Below are positions 1 through 8,418 of a stretch of DNA of 37,688 nucleotides, piece by piece. A model generated the notes under the pieces. That model was not told the DNA's origin, did not search any database, and was given only the letters and a program-made list of their open reading frames with translations. Source of the stretch: CAZRKC01 sp964600665 (GTDB taxonomy: Bacteria; Bacillota; SLNR01); assembly GCA_964600665.1 (NCBI GenBank), contig CAZRKC010000022.1:1-37688 (forward strand). Reading direction: 5' to 3'. Position numbers and translations under genes: made by a program. How positions within the stretch are numbered: position 1 is the first letter of the stretch; every line of letters begins with the position of its first letter.

Positions 1-61
1 TCAGGATCCAAGTGCTAATTTGAAGTTATTGAATAAACTTAGTATACGAGGAGGGGAGATA

Positions 62-430
62 ATGGACATAATTTTTTTAATGGGATGGTATTACCAGGAT
101 GAAGAAGAAGGAGAAGTATATGCCCGTGACTTCTATGACCAACTCAAGCAGGACATTTCCCATTTCCCTTTAAGTGGTTATACTGAAATTGGACTCGTTC
201 ATGCATCGGCTGATGAACACTGGGCAGTCGCAATCATCGCAGTGGATGGCACCATAAACGACGACAGTGTTGAAAAAGCGCAACGATTGCATCAATGGTT
301 TGACAAAGCCGGAGCGAAGGGTCAGGGTGCTGATAGCCGGATATCAAGAATAAAAGCAAAATCACTGGAAGAAGCATTGAATGCAGCGCATGGCGGTATT
401 TATAAAATCGTCGAATCATTCCGTCGATGA
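62..430 (+). CDS. Hypothetical protein, 122 aa
   Basis: A small acidic soluble protein that I do not recognise. The start is the ATG at 62, placed by a strong GAGGAGGGGAG ribosome binding site just upstream; the longer in-frame extension back to position 20 lacks one. It opens with a hydrophobic stretch followed by an acidic DEEEGE patch and has no signal peptide, membrane segment, cysteine cluster or known motif. The middle (residues ~45-70, HASADEHWAVAIIAVDG) looks like alternating beta strand and helix. It stands alone: no gene follows for about 300 bases and the upstream neighbour lies outside the window. It is probably a real gene because of the ribosome binding site and good coding character; the function is unknown. 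Confidence 0.6.
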   Translation: MDIIFLMGWYYQDEEEGEVYARDFYDQLKQDISHFPLSGYTEIGLVHASADEHWAVAIIAVDGTINDDSVEKAQRLHQWFDKAGAKGQGADSRISRIKAKSLEEALNAAHGGIYKIVESFRR

Positions 431-688
431 TTGGCAGTATCTAAACCATAAAAGGCATTCACTGTGTCAGGGCTTTAGCGTGCGGTTTTTAAAAGTCTGG
501 ACCTATCAACGAAATCAAGGAGCTTCGTACTCCGATATGATAATGTTCTAGATTTCATCGTATTTGCAGACGCTTGGCAGCTAGCTTGGGGTAACACATA
601 CTCGCTATACCGTAGGCTGACTAGATAACAAAGGGACATCTATCTGAGAGAATTAAACAAATGTCATATTTTACGGCCGCATTGACGG
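431..688. other. Intergenic stretch, nothing recognised
   Basis: No convincing ORF, RNA gene or strong terminator is visible between the small hypothetical gene and the promoter of the XRE gene. A run of T at about 484-489 follows a GC-rich segment, but I could not fold a convincing stem there. Confidence 0.5.
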
Positions 689-717
689 TTGAAAATATGA
701 CTAACAACGCATATAAT
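689..717 (+). promoter_or_regulatory. Sigma-A-like promoter for the XRE/ImmA/PIN module
   Basis: TTGAAA (689-694) and TATAAT (712-717) are separated by 17 bases. The predicted start of transcription, about 724, puts the GGAGG ribosome binding site at the very 5' end of the mRNA. This argues that the XRE gene starts at 736 and not further upstream. An autoregulatory operator would be expected near here, but I see no clear palindrome. Confidence 0.5.
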
Positions 718-735
718 AGTCTTGGAGGTGGGATC

Positions 736-1080
736 ATGCCAGATTATCTGGGCCTTGGACAACGATTTAGCGAAATACGAATCATTAGTGGATTGACCCA
801 AAGGCAATTGGCGGATTACTTGGGAGTGGATCAAAGCTACATTTCCAAATGTGAGAAAAATGAGCGTCAGTTTAGCGCAGATGCTATGGAAAAAGCGGCC
901 AGCTTGTTTGGTTGTTGTTGTGGATACTTTCTCGGGGATCAGGTTGAACCAACCTTGATGCCTCTAAAAATGGAGGCCAAACATGTCACAGGATCAGATT
1001 TGGATGTGGTCGCAACGATCAATCGCTTGGCGCTGAACCTTTGGTACATGGAGGAGACCCTGAAAGGGGGATCGATATGA
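736..1080 (+). CDS. XRE-family helix-turn-helix regulator
   Basis: A DNA-binding protein of 114 aa with an HTH_3 domain at residues ~8-65 (LTQRQLADYLGVDQSYISKC is the helix-turn-helix core). The short C-terminal part (~70-114) probably serves dimerisation. The start at 736 follows GGAGGTGGG with a 7-base spacer and lies just downstream of a TATAAT promoter. Its stop overlaps the start of the next gene (ATGA), so it is translationally coupled to an ImmA/IrrE-type peptidase. Regulators of this kind paired with ImmA/IrrE peptidases usually repress their own operon or a mobile element and are inactivated by cleavage. It probably controls this three-gene unit; the target operator is not identified. 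Confidence 0.85.
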   Translation: MPDYLGLGQRFSEIRIISGLTQRQLADYLGVDQSYISKCEKNERQFSADAMEKAASLFGCCCGYFLGDQVEPTLMPLKMEAKHVTGSDLDVVATINRLALNLWYMEETLKGGSI

Positions 1081-1829
1081 TAGAACGAATCGAACTCAAT
1101 GCCCTTGCCATTCGTATGAGACGCCAATACGGAGCGGATGCATCTTCGCCGGTACAAATCTTCTCGCAGATTCAAGGAAGTCAGGATCTCACATTGGTTC
1201 TATTTCCGATGGGGGGATTATTCTCGGGGATGTCCTTTCGTGTTGGGTCCGGCGGGCTGATTGCAGTTAATTCGAATATGAGCTATGGTCGACAACGACT
1301 TGCTGTTGCCCATGAACTGTATCACATTGTCCTGGATCCCCATTGCACACGAACCATTTGTTTGCAGAATTTAGATGTGGGTGATTCACAAGAACAGAAT
1401 GCGAATGTGTTTGCCTCCTTCTTTATTGCTCCATATGAAGCATTAAGATCATATATCAACGAAGACTTAGGGGCGAAAAACCAGCCCATTGGAATTCATG
1501 AAGTGATCCGGATCGAGCAGCATTTTGGGTTCAGCCGACAGGGAATTCTCAAACGACTGACGGATGAAGGGATGCTTGAGCCAACCGACGCAGACAGTTT
1601 CAGGCAACCGGATTTGGATCAAATCGCTCGCTTGGGTTATGATTTAGATCTATACGCTGCATCCCCACCGGAACGACAATATCAAACTCTGGGGAAGTAT
1701 ATTAAACTGGCTGAAACGTTACGGGGAAGTGATATGATATCCCAGGGCAAATATGAGGAGTTACTTCTTGGAGCATTTCGGGCGGATATTGTTTTTGGCA
1801 CGGAAGGGGATGATCCCCCTGTTGATTAA
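1077..1829 (+). CDS. ImmA/IrrE-type zinc metallopeptidase
   Basis: A 250-aa protein with the HExxH zinc motif HELYH at residues 79-83 in the context AVAHELYHIVLD, typical of the ImmA/IrrE (DUF955, COG2856) family. Family members cut or inactivate a partner XRE repressor. The ATG at 1077 overlaps the stop of the XRE gene, as is usual for such pairs, and AAAGGGGG provides the ribosome binding site. The C-terminal third (~150-250) is helical and has no motif I recognise. Its end overlaps the start of the PIN-like gene, so all three should be made from one transcript. Family assignment is firm; the trigger and the substrate are inferred from the neighbour. Confidence 0.85.
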   Translation: MIERIELNALAIRMRRQYGADASSPVQIFSQIQGSQDLTLVLFPMGGLFSGMSFRVGSGGLIAVNSNMSYGRQRLAVAHELYHIVLDPHCTRTICLQNLDVGDSQEQNANVFASFFIAPYEALRSYINEDLGAKNQPIGIHEVIRIEQHFGFSRQGILKRLTDEGMLEPTDADSFRQPDLDQIARLGYDLDLYAASPPERQYQTLGKYIKLAETLRGSDMISQGKYEELLLGAFRADIVFGTEGDDPPVD

Positions 1830-2352
1830 ACCGATATTTTTTGATACAGATAGCATATCAGCTTTCTTGTGGGTCAAAAAAGAAGATATCCTTTTGAAAC
1901 TCTATCCCGGGCGCATCGTACTCCCCAAGGATGTCTACAACGAACTGACAAATCCGCGTATCCCCCATATTGCTAATCGCATCCGTGAGCTTTATCACAA
2001 TGGGATGGTTCAGGTGCGTGAAACATTGGTCGGCAGTGAAGAGTATGGTATGTTTTACGAGTTGGCGGTCAATCCGCCCAATGGCCAAAAGCGGATTGGT
2101 CGGGGAGAAGCTGGCGCACTTGCCATGGCAGGGGCATTTAATGGAATTGTAGCCAGCAATAACATCAAAGATATTGCGCCGATAGTGGAGCGCTGTGGCC
2201 TGGAGCATATCACCACAGGAAAGATCTTGCGGGAAGCCATGGAGAAGGGATTAATTACTGAAGTCGATGGGAATGACATATGGAAGCGCATGAAAGCAAA
2301 GAAAAGGTTGCTACCCAATGAGACTTTCAGCGGCTTCTTACAGGCAGGATAA
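1810..2352 (+). CDS. PIN-like nuclease-fold protein, third gene of the XRE/ImmA module
   Basis: About 180 aa. The N-terminus FFDTDSISAF gives the first PIN-type acidic position after a beta strand; GRGEAGALAMA (~residues 93-103) gives a central acidic cluster and VASNNIKDI (~115-123) the later strand with the D/N motif. This arrangement fits PIN-domain ribonucleases, although the second acidic site is less standard. The ATG at 1810 lies inside the end of the peptidase gene; GGAAGGGG is very close to it, so the TTG at 1822 is an alternative start. It overlaps its neighbour by about 20 bases, so it is probably co-translated. It may be the effector (toxin) of the module. Confidence 0.6.
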   Translation: MIPLLIKPIFFDTDSISAFLWVKKEDILLKLYPGRIVLPKDVYNELTNPRIPHIANRIRELYHNGMVQVRETLVGSEEYGMFYELAVNPPNGQKRIGRGEAGALAMAGAFNGIVASNNIKDIAPIVERCGLEHITTGKILREAMEKGLITEVDGNDIWKRMKAKKRLLPNETFSGFLQAG

Positions 2353-2418
2353 CGCAAAGTGAAGTGGACTCTGCAAGTTAGGGGTCGTTTAATGAAGCGC
2401 TAGCTGTTTCTTTTAATC

Positions 2419-2460
2419 AAAGATCCATTGCAGTCGTATATTTGGGTCTTTTTATTTTCT
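2419..2460 (+). terminator. Rho-independent terminator after the XRE/ImmA/PIN module
   Basis: AAAGATCC (2419-2426) pairs with GGGTCTTT (2444-2451) over 8 bp with one G-U, followed by a T-rich tail. From here to 2684 I see no gene or other signal. Confidence 0.6.
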
Positions 2461-2684
2461 CAAATTTCAGTTCAATTCTCCTCAATCGAAGGTGCAGACA
2501 GAAATTTGGTTCCGATCTCATTGTGTATATTGATTGGGGACTGGACTAAACATGCTTGTATCTTCAGATTGTGGTCGCATGATGGGTCCCCGTAGATACT
2601 GTGGGTCGTGAGTCAGTCCGAAGTGATTTTGCTTTGGCAGTAAAGTCGCGAACCGAAAATTTTATGTATCGTGCCAAATGCCCC

Positions 2685-2713
2685 TTGACGAACAGTTTTT
2701 TTAATGTTACTAT
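2685..2713 (+). promoter_or_regulatory. Promoter of the histidine operon
   Basis: TTGACG (2685-2690) and TACTAT (2708-2713) are 17 bases apart; TATACT at 2711 is a competing -10 with a 20-base spacer. It lies immediately before the T-box leader. Confidence 0.6.
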
Positions 2714-2719
2714 ACTTTC

Positions 2720-3023
2720 AATTGCATATCACCCATCAATACGATGATCGGGAAGAGTACCTGATGAAGCAGGCTACAGCGAGCCGGGGTTGGTGAAAGC
2801 CGGTGCTGAGAACATCTGGGAAACACACCCGGGAGTGCAGACCGAAACAATAGGAGTAGGCTCTGACGGATTCTTCCACCGTTACAGGGAAGGGGATATA
2901 AGAACAGTAAAATCTGATCCGTATCCTGATTTGAGTGAGCGTACGTGACGTAGGCTAATAAGGGTGGGACCACGGGAAGCAACACTTCTCGTCCCTTTTG
3001 GGATGAGAAGTGTATTTTTTTTT
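2720..3023 (+). promoter_or_regulatory. T-box leader, tRNA-His specific, in front of hisZ
   Basis: The leader senses uncharged tRNA and lets transcription continue when histidine is short. The core AGGGTGGGACCACGG stands at 2961-2975. In stem I the basal helix is TCGGG (2748-2752) with CCCGG (2828-2832); AGTA (2756-2759) forms the 5' side of the specifier loop; the upper helix is CCTGATG (2760-2766) with CATCTGG (2813-2819). The 3' side of the loop reads AAA-CAC-A (2821-2827), giving the specifier CAC, a His codon. The T-box bulge reads TGGG (2965-2968); its variable base G pairs with discriminator base C73, which is characteristic of tRNA-His. Two independent readings therefore agree with the histidine genes behind it. 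Confidence 0.93.
2982..3023 (+). terminator. T-box terminator hairpin of the his leader
   Basis: ACACTTCTCGTCCC (2982-2995) pairs with GGGATGAGAAGTGT (3000-3013) around a TTTT loop, with one G-U pair, followed by a run of nine T. It is the off-state structure that competes with the T-box antiterminator, and it ends directly before the hisZ ribosome binding site. Confidence 0.93.
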
Positions 3024-3036
3024 GGAGGTGGGATAG

Positions 3037-4248
3037 GTGACTCACTATGGAAGTACTGCCGGAAAGTATTATTCGCCCGCAGAAACGGAGAAAAAGTTAT
3101 TGTGTGAAATGAGCATGATGGAGACCTTCAAATCATGGGGGTATCGGGAAATCATCGTCCCAAGTTTAGAGAACGTATCTCCCCTCAGCGGTGCAGCCCA
3201 TAGACATGCATATTTTGTTTGGGATCACAAAGGGACGCAAATGAAGTTGCGTTCTGATTGGACCGCATCAATCGGTGAGTTGATCCTAGCGCACATAAAT
3301 GAATGGTCTTTTCCGGTTCGGGTTTGTTATCGGGGCAGTGTCTTTCGTGTTCCTGAGCGCGAAATCGGAGCACCCGGCGAATTCTATCAAGCGGGTATAG
3401 AGCTAATTGGGGCTAATGGATACATTGCGGACGGTGAAGTCATTTCCCTCGCAGTTATGGCGTTAATTCGAAGTGGGCTGAAAGATTTTCAAATTGGTTT
3501 GAATGACACGAGATTTTTAGAGGCACTGATGACTGAGAGTGGTTTGAATAAAGAAAGCCAAAATCAGTTGCGGGCTGCCTTATTTCACAGGGATTTTGTT
3601 GCTTTTCGCAGTTTAGTGAACCAAATGGACATTCCAGATCTATTCAGGAGAATTTTACTGCAACTACACGAGCTTCAAGGGACAGAAACAGTCTTCGCTC
3701 AACTCAAGTGCATGCATCCTGGAAGCCAATGTTTAATGGCGCTTGACTCGCTGCAACATGTTTTATCCAATCTCAAAGCAGCTGGGTTGTCTCGATACAT
3801 CCACATGGACTTAAGCTTGGTCAGAGACATGGAGTACTATAGCGGTATCATTTTTGAGGGATATGCCCCCGGACAAGGCTTTCCGCTATTAGGGGGTGGG
3901 CGATACAGCCATTTTAAGGGTAAAAACAATGAAATTTTGTCAGCTGCCGGGTTCGGAATTCATATAGACCGATTGATGGCTACCCTCGCACATCAAGGCC
4001 TGAGCAGGCAAATTGAGATGATTGATTATTTAGTGGTAGCTGAAACGCAGTGGTATTCCGCTGCAATCCTGAAAGCAACCGAATTAAGAGCGTTGGGGTT
4101 TAAGGTCAGCTTGGGTATTTCATTGGAGAACCAAGATGTTCAGACATACGCCAGTTTAAGTGGGCACCGGACTGTATTAAATTTCAAAGAAGGAACCTGG
4201 TGTGAGATTTTGCTTAAGGGGATGTGTAGTGAGGGGGAATCAGCATGA
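3037..4248 (+). CDS. hisZ: ATP phosphoribosyltransferase regulatory subunit HisZ
   Basis: A histidyl-tRNA-synthetase paralogue without synthetase activity that binds the short form of HisG, making the first histidine enzyme active and feedback-sensitive. The 403-aa protein has the class II synthetase fold: motif 2 region CYRGSVFRVPE (~residues 96-106) and the HisRS-like LLGGGRY (~285-291). Length and order fit HisZ rather than a true HisRS, and a short HisG follows at once. The GTG at 3037 is chosen because GGAGGTG stands 6 bases upstream; the nearby ATG is out of frame. It is the first gene of the operon, directly behind the T-box terminator, and overlaps hisG by 4 bases. Confidence 0.92.
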   Translation: MTHYGSTAGKYYSPAETEKKLLCEMSMMETFKSWGYREIIVPSLENVSPLSGAAHRHAYFVWDHKGTQMKLRSDWTASIGELILAHINEWSFPVRVCYRGSVFRVPEREIGAPGEFYQAGIELIGANGYIADGEVISLAVMALIRSGLKDFQIGLNDTRFLEALMTESGLNKESQNQLRAALFHRDFVAFRSLVNQMDIPDLFRRILLQLHELQGTETVFAQLKCMHPGSQCLMALDSLQHVLSNLKAAGLSRYIHMDLSLVRDMEYYSGIIFEGYAPGQGFPLLGGGRYSHFKGKNNEILSAAGFGIHIDRLMATLAHQGLSRQIEMIDYLVVAETQWYSAAILKATELRALGFKVSLGISLENQDVQTYASLSGHRTVLNFKEGTWCEILLKGMCSEGESA

Positions 4249-4913
4249 ATTGGTTTACCATTGCGTTGCCCAAAGGTAGACTTCTGGATGAGGCACTTAA
4301 TTTGTTAGGTTGTTGTGGGATTGATGTTTCGGCTATCAGCGAAAAGACCAGAAGTTTGGTGTTTACCAACCCGTCAGATATGATTCGGCTGATCATGGTG
4401 CGGCCGGTGGATGTCCCGATCTATGTTGAGAACGGAGCGGCAGATATTGGATTTGTGGGTAAAGATATTCTAGTAGAAGGCCAACATGATGTATATGAAT
4501 TGATGGATCTCCAATTTGGACGGTGCCGTTTTGTGCTAGCCTCACCTGATTGCGGTCAACCCATCAAGTCATCATCGGGAAGTGTTCGGATTGCTTCAAA
4601 ATTTCCTCAAATTACAGCATCCTATCTGGCAAAAAGAGGGCTTCGAGGTTCGGTCATCACTTTATCAGGTGCCGTTGAACTGGCGCCGGCGGTGGGTTTA
4701 GCGGATATGATCGTGGATATCGTGGATAGTGGGCGGACTTTGCAGGCAAATGGGCTCCATGTGGTGGACGATATACTGACCTCCACGGTACGTTTGATTG
4801 CCAATCGTGCCAGTTATCGGTTGAAATATTCAAAAATTAATGAAATTCAAATCAAGCTGAACGACCAGTTGGAGAACAGAGGTGATCAACATGAAGATTT
4901 GGCGAGGTTTTAG
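4245..4913 (+). CDS. hisG: ATP phosphoribosyltransferase catalytic subunit, short form
   Basis: Catalyses the first step of histidine synthesis, joining ATP and PRPP to give phosphoribosyl-ATP. At 222 aa it is the short form, lacking the C-terminal regulatory domain, which is why HisZ is needed. Visible family features are IALPKGRLLDEA at the N-terminus (~6-17), the periplasmic-binding-like core with GAADIGFVGKD (~66-76), and the PRPP-binding loop region DIVDSGRTLQANGL (~159-172). The ATG overlaps the hisZ stop (ATGA) and its end overlaps hisD, so it is translationally coupled on both sides. Confidence 0.95.
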   Translation: MNWFTIALPKGRLLDEALNLLGCCGIDVSAISEKTRSLVFTNPSDMIRLIMVRPVDVPIYVENGAADIGFVGKDILVEGQHDVYELMDLQFGRCRFVLASPDCGQPIKSSSGSVRIASKFPQITASYLAKRGLRGSVITLSGAVELAPAVGLADMIVDIVDSGRTLQANGLHVVDDILTSTVRLIANRASYRLKYSKINEIQIKLNDQLENRGDQHEDLARF

Positions 4914-6168
4914 CTTTATGCAACATATTACACCTATTCGCTCGGTCAATTCTGCAGAGGTGCAGCTTGTTGTCCAGCCGATTATTGAGGCTGTACGGCA
5001 AAGAGGAGACAAAGCAGTACGCGAATACACAGAAAAGTTTGATGGGGTACACATTGATGACCTCAAAGTACAGGCATCGGTTATGAAATCTGCATGGGAT
5101 TCCCTCTCACAGACAGATCAAAGGGCATTAACACAGGCGGCCGAAAGGATTCGATCTTTTCATGAAAAGCAGATCCAACCTAGTTGGACGGATTCCGCAA
5201 CCGATGGCTCAATAATGGGGCAACTGATACAGCCATTGGATCGAGTCGGTGTTTACGTACCTGGTGGCTTGGCTCCGTATCCTTCATCTGTGTTGATGAA
5301 TGTGATTCCGGCAAAGGTTGCCGGAGTTAAAGAAGTGATTATGTGTTCCCCGTCACGCTGTGGAGGGGAATTAGATCGCGCTGTTTTAGGTGCAGGCTGG
5401 CTGGCTGGTGTGGATGAGCTCTATCGTGTTGGAGGAGCCCAGTCAATCGCTGCAATGGCATATGGGACGGAAACAATTTCGCGAGTAGACAAAATCGTCG
5501 GTCCTGGGAATATGTTTGTCACAGCTGCCAAGAAGATGGTTTTCGGGCAAGTCGATATCGATATGTTGGCAGGTCCGAGCGAAGTGATGGTCTATGCTGA
5601 CGGTACCGTTCCCCCAGCATGGGCTGCTGCGGACTTGCTATCGCAGGCAGAACATGATGAGCATGCATGGGTAGTGCTGGTCACGATGGATCCAATATAC
5701 GGAAACCAGGTCATTTCAGAAATTCGTACGCAAGTAGCCCAATTACCGCGTCAAGATATTGCGACAAAATCGATTCAGAATAATGGTCATATTGTCTTAG
5801 TCGACAGCCTGGATGAAGCGATTCAAGTGATTAATCATTTCGCCCCGGAGCATCTGGAGCTCCTGATGTGTCAACCAGACGAATTATTAAGCCAAATCAG
5901 ACATGCAGGTTCCATTTTTGTGGGTGCTTATTCCCCCGAGCCAGTCGGAGACTATGTCGCAGGAGCGAATCATGTATTGCCAACAGGCGGGACGGCACGG
6001 TTCTCATCTGCACTCGGAGTCGACGCATTTGTGAAACGGACCAACCTGATCTGGTTATCAGAACCAGGGTTTGCCAAGATTGCCGATAGTGCCATCCACA
6101 TGGCTCAAATGGAAGGCTTTGATGCACATCAGCGCGCGGTATTATACAGGAGGGGGTTAAGTAGGTGA
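4891..6168 (+). CDS. hisD: Histidinol dehydrogenase
   Basis: Performs the last two steps, oxidising L-histidinol to histidine with NAD through a zinc enzyme. The 425-aa protein carries the family stretches VPGGLAPYPSSVLMN, KIVGPGNMFVTAAK, AGPSEVMV, LSQAEHDEHA and FAPEHLEL, covering the zinc ligands (Gln/His of SQAEHD and a later His) and the catalytic Glu-His pair of APEHLEL. I chose the ATG at 4891, 8 bases after AGAGG; a GTG at 4882 is possible but sits on the ribosome binding site. It overlaps hisG by 23 bases and hisC by 4. Confidence 0.95.
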   Translation: MKIWRGFSFMQHITPIRSVNSAEVQLVVQPIIEAVRQRGDKAVREYTEKFDGVHIDDLKVQASVMKSAWDSLSQTDQRALTQAAERIRSFHEKQIQPSWTDSATDGSIMGQLIQPLDRVGVYVPGGLAPYPSSVLMNVIPAKVAGVKEVIMCSPSRCGGELDRAVLGAGWLAGVDELYRVGGAQSIAAMAYGTETISRVDKIVGPGNMFVTAAKKMVFGQVDIDMLAGPSEVMVYADGTVPPAWAAADLLSQAEHDEHAWVVLVTMDPIYGNQVISEIRTQVAQLPRQDIATKSIQNNGHIVLVDSLDEAIQVINHFAPEHLELLMCQPDELLSQIRHAGSIFVGAYSPEPVGDYVAGANHVLPTGGTARFSSALGVDAFVKRTNLIWLSEPGFAKIADSAIHMAQMEGFDAHQRAVLYRRGLSR

Positions 6169-7235
6169 TTGCAAAGCAGATTTCTAATAAATTACGGTTT
6201 CACTCAAAATCAACACCAGTTCGGTTGGATGCTAACGAAAGGCCCTTTGGACCTAGCAGCGCGTTGAAGCAAAAAATCATCGATGCAATTATGGGTATAT
6301 CACCTCAAAACTACCCGGACGAGAGTCCACTTATCGCTGCGTTGGCGGAGCAATGGAAATTGAGCCCGGAGCAAATTATCTTGGGGAATGGATCCGATGA
6401 TCTGATTCAGTTGATGATGTTGGCGTGGGGACAAACAAAACGTGTCATGGTTCCAATCCCGACTTTCTCTATGTACCGGATCACAGCGGAATCAGTTGGT
6501 GCCGACATAGTTGAGATCCCATTGAAAGATGATTATGATCTGGATGTTGAGGCAATTTTGAATGCAACCGGCCCGTATGACAATCTGCTTTTCTTGTGTC
6601 AGCCCAATAACCCGACTGGTACTTTATATAAAGACACGGACTTGGAACACTTGATTGGCAACTTTCCCGGGATTGTTGTGTTAGATGAAGCCTACGGAGA
6701 GTTTTCCCATCAAAATTATCGCCCATTCTTGGACCGTTTTGACAACTTAATATTATTAAGAACATTCTCCAAAGCATGGGGATTGGCAGGTATCCGCATT
6801 GGATATGCCATGATGGGCACTCATCTATGTGAAAAATTGAGAAGTATTCGGCTTCCTTACAATATCAGTAATTATGCAATCCAAACGGCATTGACAGTGT
6901 TATCGTTTCCTGAAGAATGGGAATCATGGATACCCCGCATGGAGGAAGAAAAAAAACGGTTGTCGGAAACCCTTCAGTCAAAGTTTCAGTGCCATGTCTA
7001 TCCCTCACGGGCCAATTTCATTTTATTTCGGCCGTCCATTCCAGGGCGATTTTTGTGGAAAGCACTTCGTGATAATGGACTTCTGATCCGTGATTTGAGT
7101 CAGAGTACAGGTACAGAAGGGTGTTTAAGAGTGACCATCGGAAACAGACGGGATAATGATTTGTTCCTGAAGCTTATGGGGAGAGTCTATCAGGATATAA
7201 GTAACAAGGGGGTCGATACAGATGAGGTGGGCTGA
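6165..7235 (+). CDS. hisC: Histidinol-phosphate aminotransferase
   Basis: A PLP enzyme that turns imidazole-acetol phosphate into histidinol phosphate using glutamate. The 356-aa fold type I aminotransferase shows RLDANERPFGPS near the N-terminus, NPTGT in the cofactor site, LDEAYGEF, and the Schiff-base lysine in RTFSKAWGLAGIRIGYA (~residues 200-216). The start is GTG at 6165, overlapping the hisD stop and preceded by AGGAGGGGG. It overlaps hisB by 14 bases. Its place inside the his operon makes HisC more likely than another aminotransferase of the same class. Confidence 0.94.
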   Translation: MIAKQISNKLRFHSKSTPVRLDANERPFGPSSALKQKIIDAIMGISPQNYPDESPLIAALAEQWKLSPEQIILGNGSDDLIQLMMLAWGQTKRVMVPIPTFSMYRITAESVGADIVEIPLKDDYDLDVEAILNATGPYDNLLFLCQPNNPTGTLYKDTDLEHLIGNFPGIVVLDEAYGEFSHQNYRPFLDRFDNLILLRTFSKAWGLAGIRIGYAMMGTHLCEKLRSIRLPYNISNYAIQTALTVLSFPEEWESWIPRMEEEKKRLSETLQSKFQCHVYPSRANFILFRPSIPGRFLWKALRDNGLLIRDLSQSTGTEGCLRVTIGNRRDNDLFLKLMGRVYQDISNKGVDTDEVG

Positions 7236-7815
7236 ACTTAACCGCAGCACCCTGGAAACAAATGTATCTGTAAAGCTTGAATTGGATCAGAATAAACCAG
7301 TGGCAGTCAATTGTGGAATTGCGTTTCTTGATCATATGCTGACACTTTTCGCAACACACGGCGCATTTGGTTTGGCAGTCACCGGGAGTGGAGACATTCA
7401 GGTGGATGATCATCACCTGACAGAAGATCTGGGCTTAACAATCGGGAAAGCGTTTAATATCGCTTTAGGAGACCGAAGTGGAATTGGACGTTATGGGTGT
7501 GCAATCATTCCAATGGATGAAGCCTTAATCAGAATGGTTGTGGATATTAGCGGAAGACCGTTTTTCCAAAGCCAATATCGATTCCCGGCAGAAAAAGTTG
7601 GTACATTTGACACAGAATTAGTGAACGAATTTCTCCGCGGGTTTTCATTGGCTGCAGGGATCACAATTCATTTGGATATTCTGGCAGGTATGAATACGCA
7701 CCATATCATTGAAGCTATCTTTAAGGCTTTGGGTCGTGCCATGAAAGAAGCGGTTCGTAAGACGGGAGACATAATCCCATCCACAAAAGGAATCATCGAG
7801 GAGGGATCGGATTGA
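7222..7815 (+). CDS. hisB: Imidazoleglycerol-phosphate dehydratase
   Basis: Dehydrates imidazoleglycerol phosphate to imidazole-acetol phosphate at a di-manganese site. This 197-aa protein is the monofunctional dehydratase, with no phosphatase domain; that job is done by the PHP gene at the end of the operon. Metal-binding His clusters are plain: FLDHM, DDHHLTEDLG, GRPFF and NTHHIIEAIFKA. It starts within the end of hisC and ends within the start of hisH, consistent with coupled translation. Confidence 0.96.
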   Translation: MRWAELNRSTLETNVSVKLELDQNKPVAVNCGIAFLDHMLTLFATHGAFGLAVTGSGDIQVDDHHLTEDLGLTIGKAFNIALGDRSGIGRYGCAIIPMDEALIRMVVDISGRPFFQSQYRFPAEKVGTFDTELVNEFLRGFSLAAGITIHLDILAGMNTHHIIEAIFKALGRAMKEAVRKTGDIIPSTKGIIEEGSD

Positions 7816-8417
7816 TTACCATCATCGATTATGGGGTAGGCAATCTCGGGAGTGTTGCAAAAGCATTTCGGTATTTAGGGGAAACACCCATGGTCACCAG
7901 TGATCCAGACCAGATTATCAAAGCAGACAAATTGGTGCTTCCAGGGGTAGGTGCTTTTGGGGATGCAATCAATCGTTTGGAGGTTAGTGGGATTAAAGAT
8001 GCTATCCGGATGTGGGTAAAAAAAGGGGATTCATTTCTCGGTATATGTCTCGGTATGCAACTATTGGCAACCATTGGTGAAGAAGGAGGGACATTTACTG
8101 GGTTGAACCTCATTCCGGGGAAGGTAAGACGGATTAAAGAAGGGGTTAAATTACCACATGTGGGTTGGAATCAACTGGCTATCCTGCGGGACGAATTCTT
8201 ATTCAAACAAACGTTGCCAAACCCACAAGTATATTTTGTCCATTCATACTGTTTTGACCCGGAGGATTTTCATGATGTGATGGCGACTACGGATTATGGT
8301 GAAACAGTTATTGCAGCCATCAAACGGGACAATCTCACCGGGGTTCAGTTTCACCCAGAGAAAAGCAGTCAAACAGGACTTCAAATATTATCAAATTTTA
8401 TCAAAGGGGGACAATAA
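7812..8417 (+). CDS. hisH: Imidazole glycerol phosphate synthase, glutaminase subunit
   Basis: A class I glutamine amidotransferase that supplies ammonia to HisF. The 201-aa protein contains IDYGVGNLGSV at the N-terminus, the nucleophile in GICLGMQLL (~residues 77-85) and the His-Glu pair of the triad in VQFHPEKSSQ near the C-terminus. The start is a TTG at 7812 overlapping the hisB stop, with GAGGAGGG upstream. HisA separates it from its partner HisF, an arrangement common in his operons. Confidence 0.95.
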   Translation: MITIIDYGVGNLGSVAKAFRYLGETPMVTSDPDQIIKADKLVLPGVGAFGDAINRLEVSGIKDAIRMWVKKGDSFLGICLGMQLLATIGEEGGTFTGLNLIPGKVRRIKEGVKLPHVGWNQLAILRDEFLFKQTLPNPQVYFVHSYCFDPEDFHDVMATTDYGETVIAAIKRDNLTGVQFHPEKSSQTGLQILSNFIKGGQ

Positions 8418-8418
8418 A

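Noticed and set aside
20..48. TTGAAG-17-TATACG as promoter of the first gene
   Set aside because: Transcription would start at about 55, inside the ribosome binding site of the gene at 62, so it cannot serve that start well.
2811..2820. Specifier read as CAU or AUC at GAACATC in the first T-box
   Set aside because: That stretch is needed for the upper helix with 2760-2766; the loop then reads AAA-CAC-A, in register with the second T-box and with the known glyQS arrangement.
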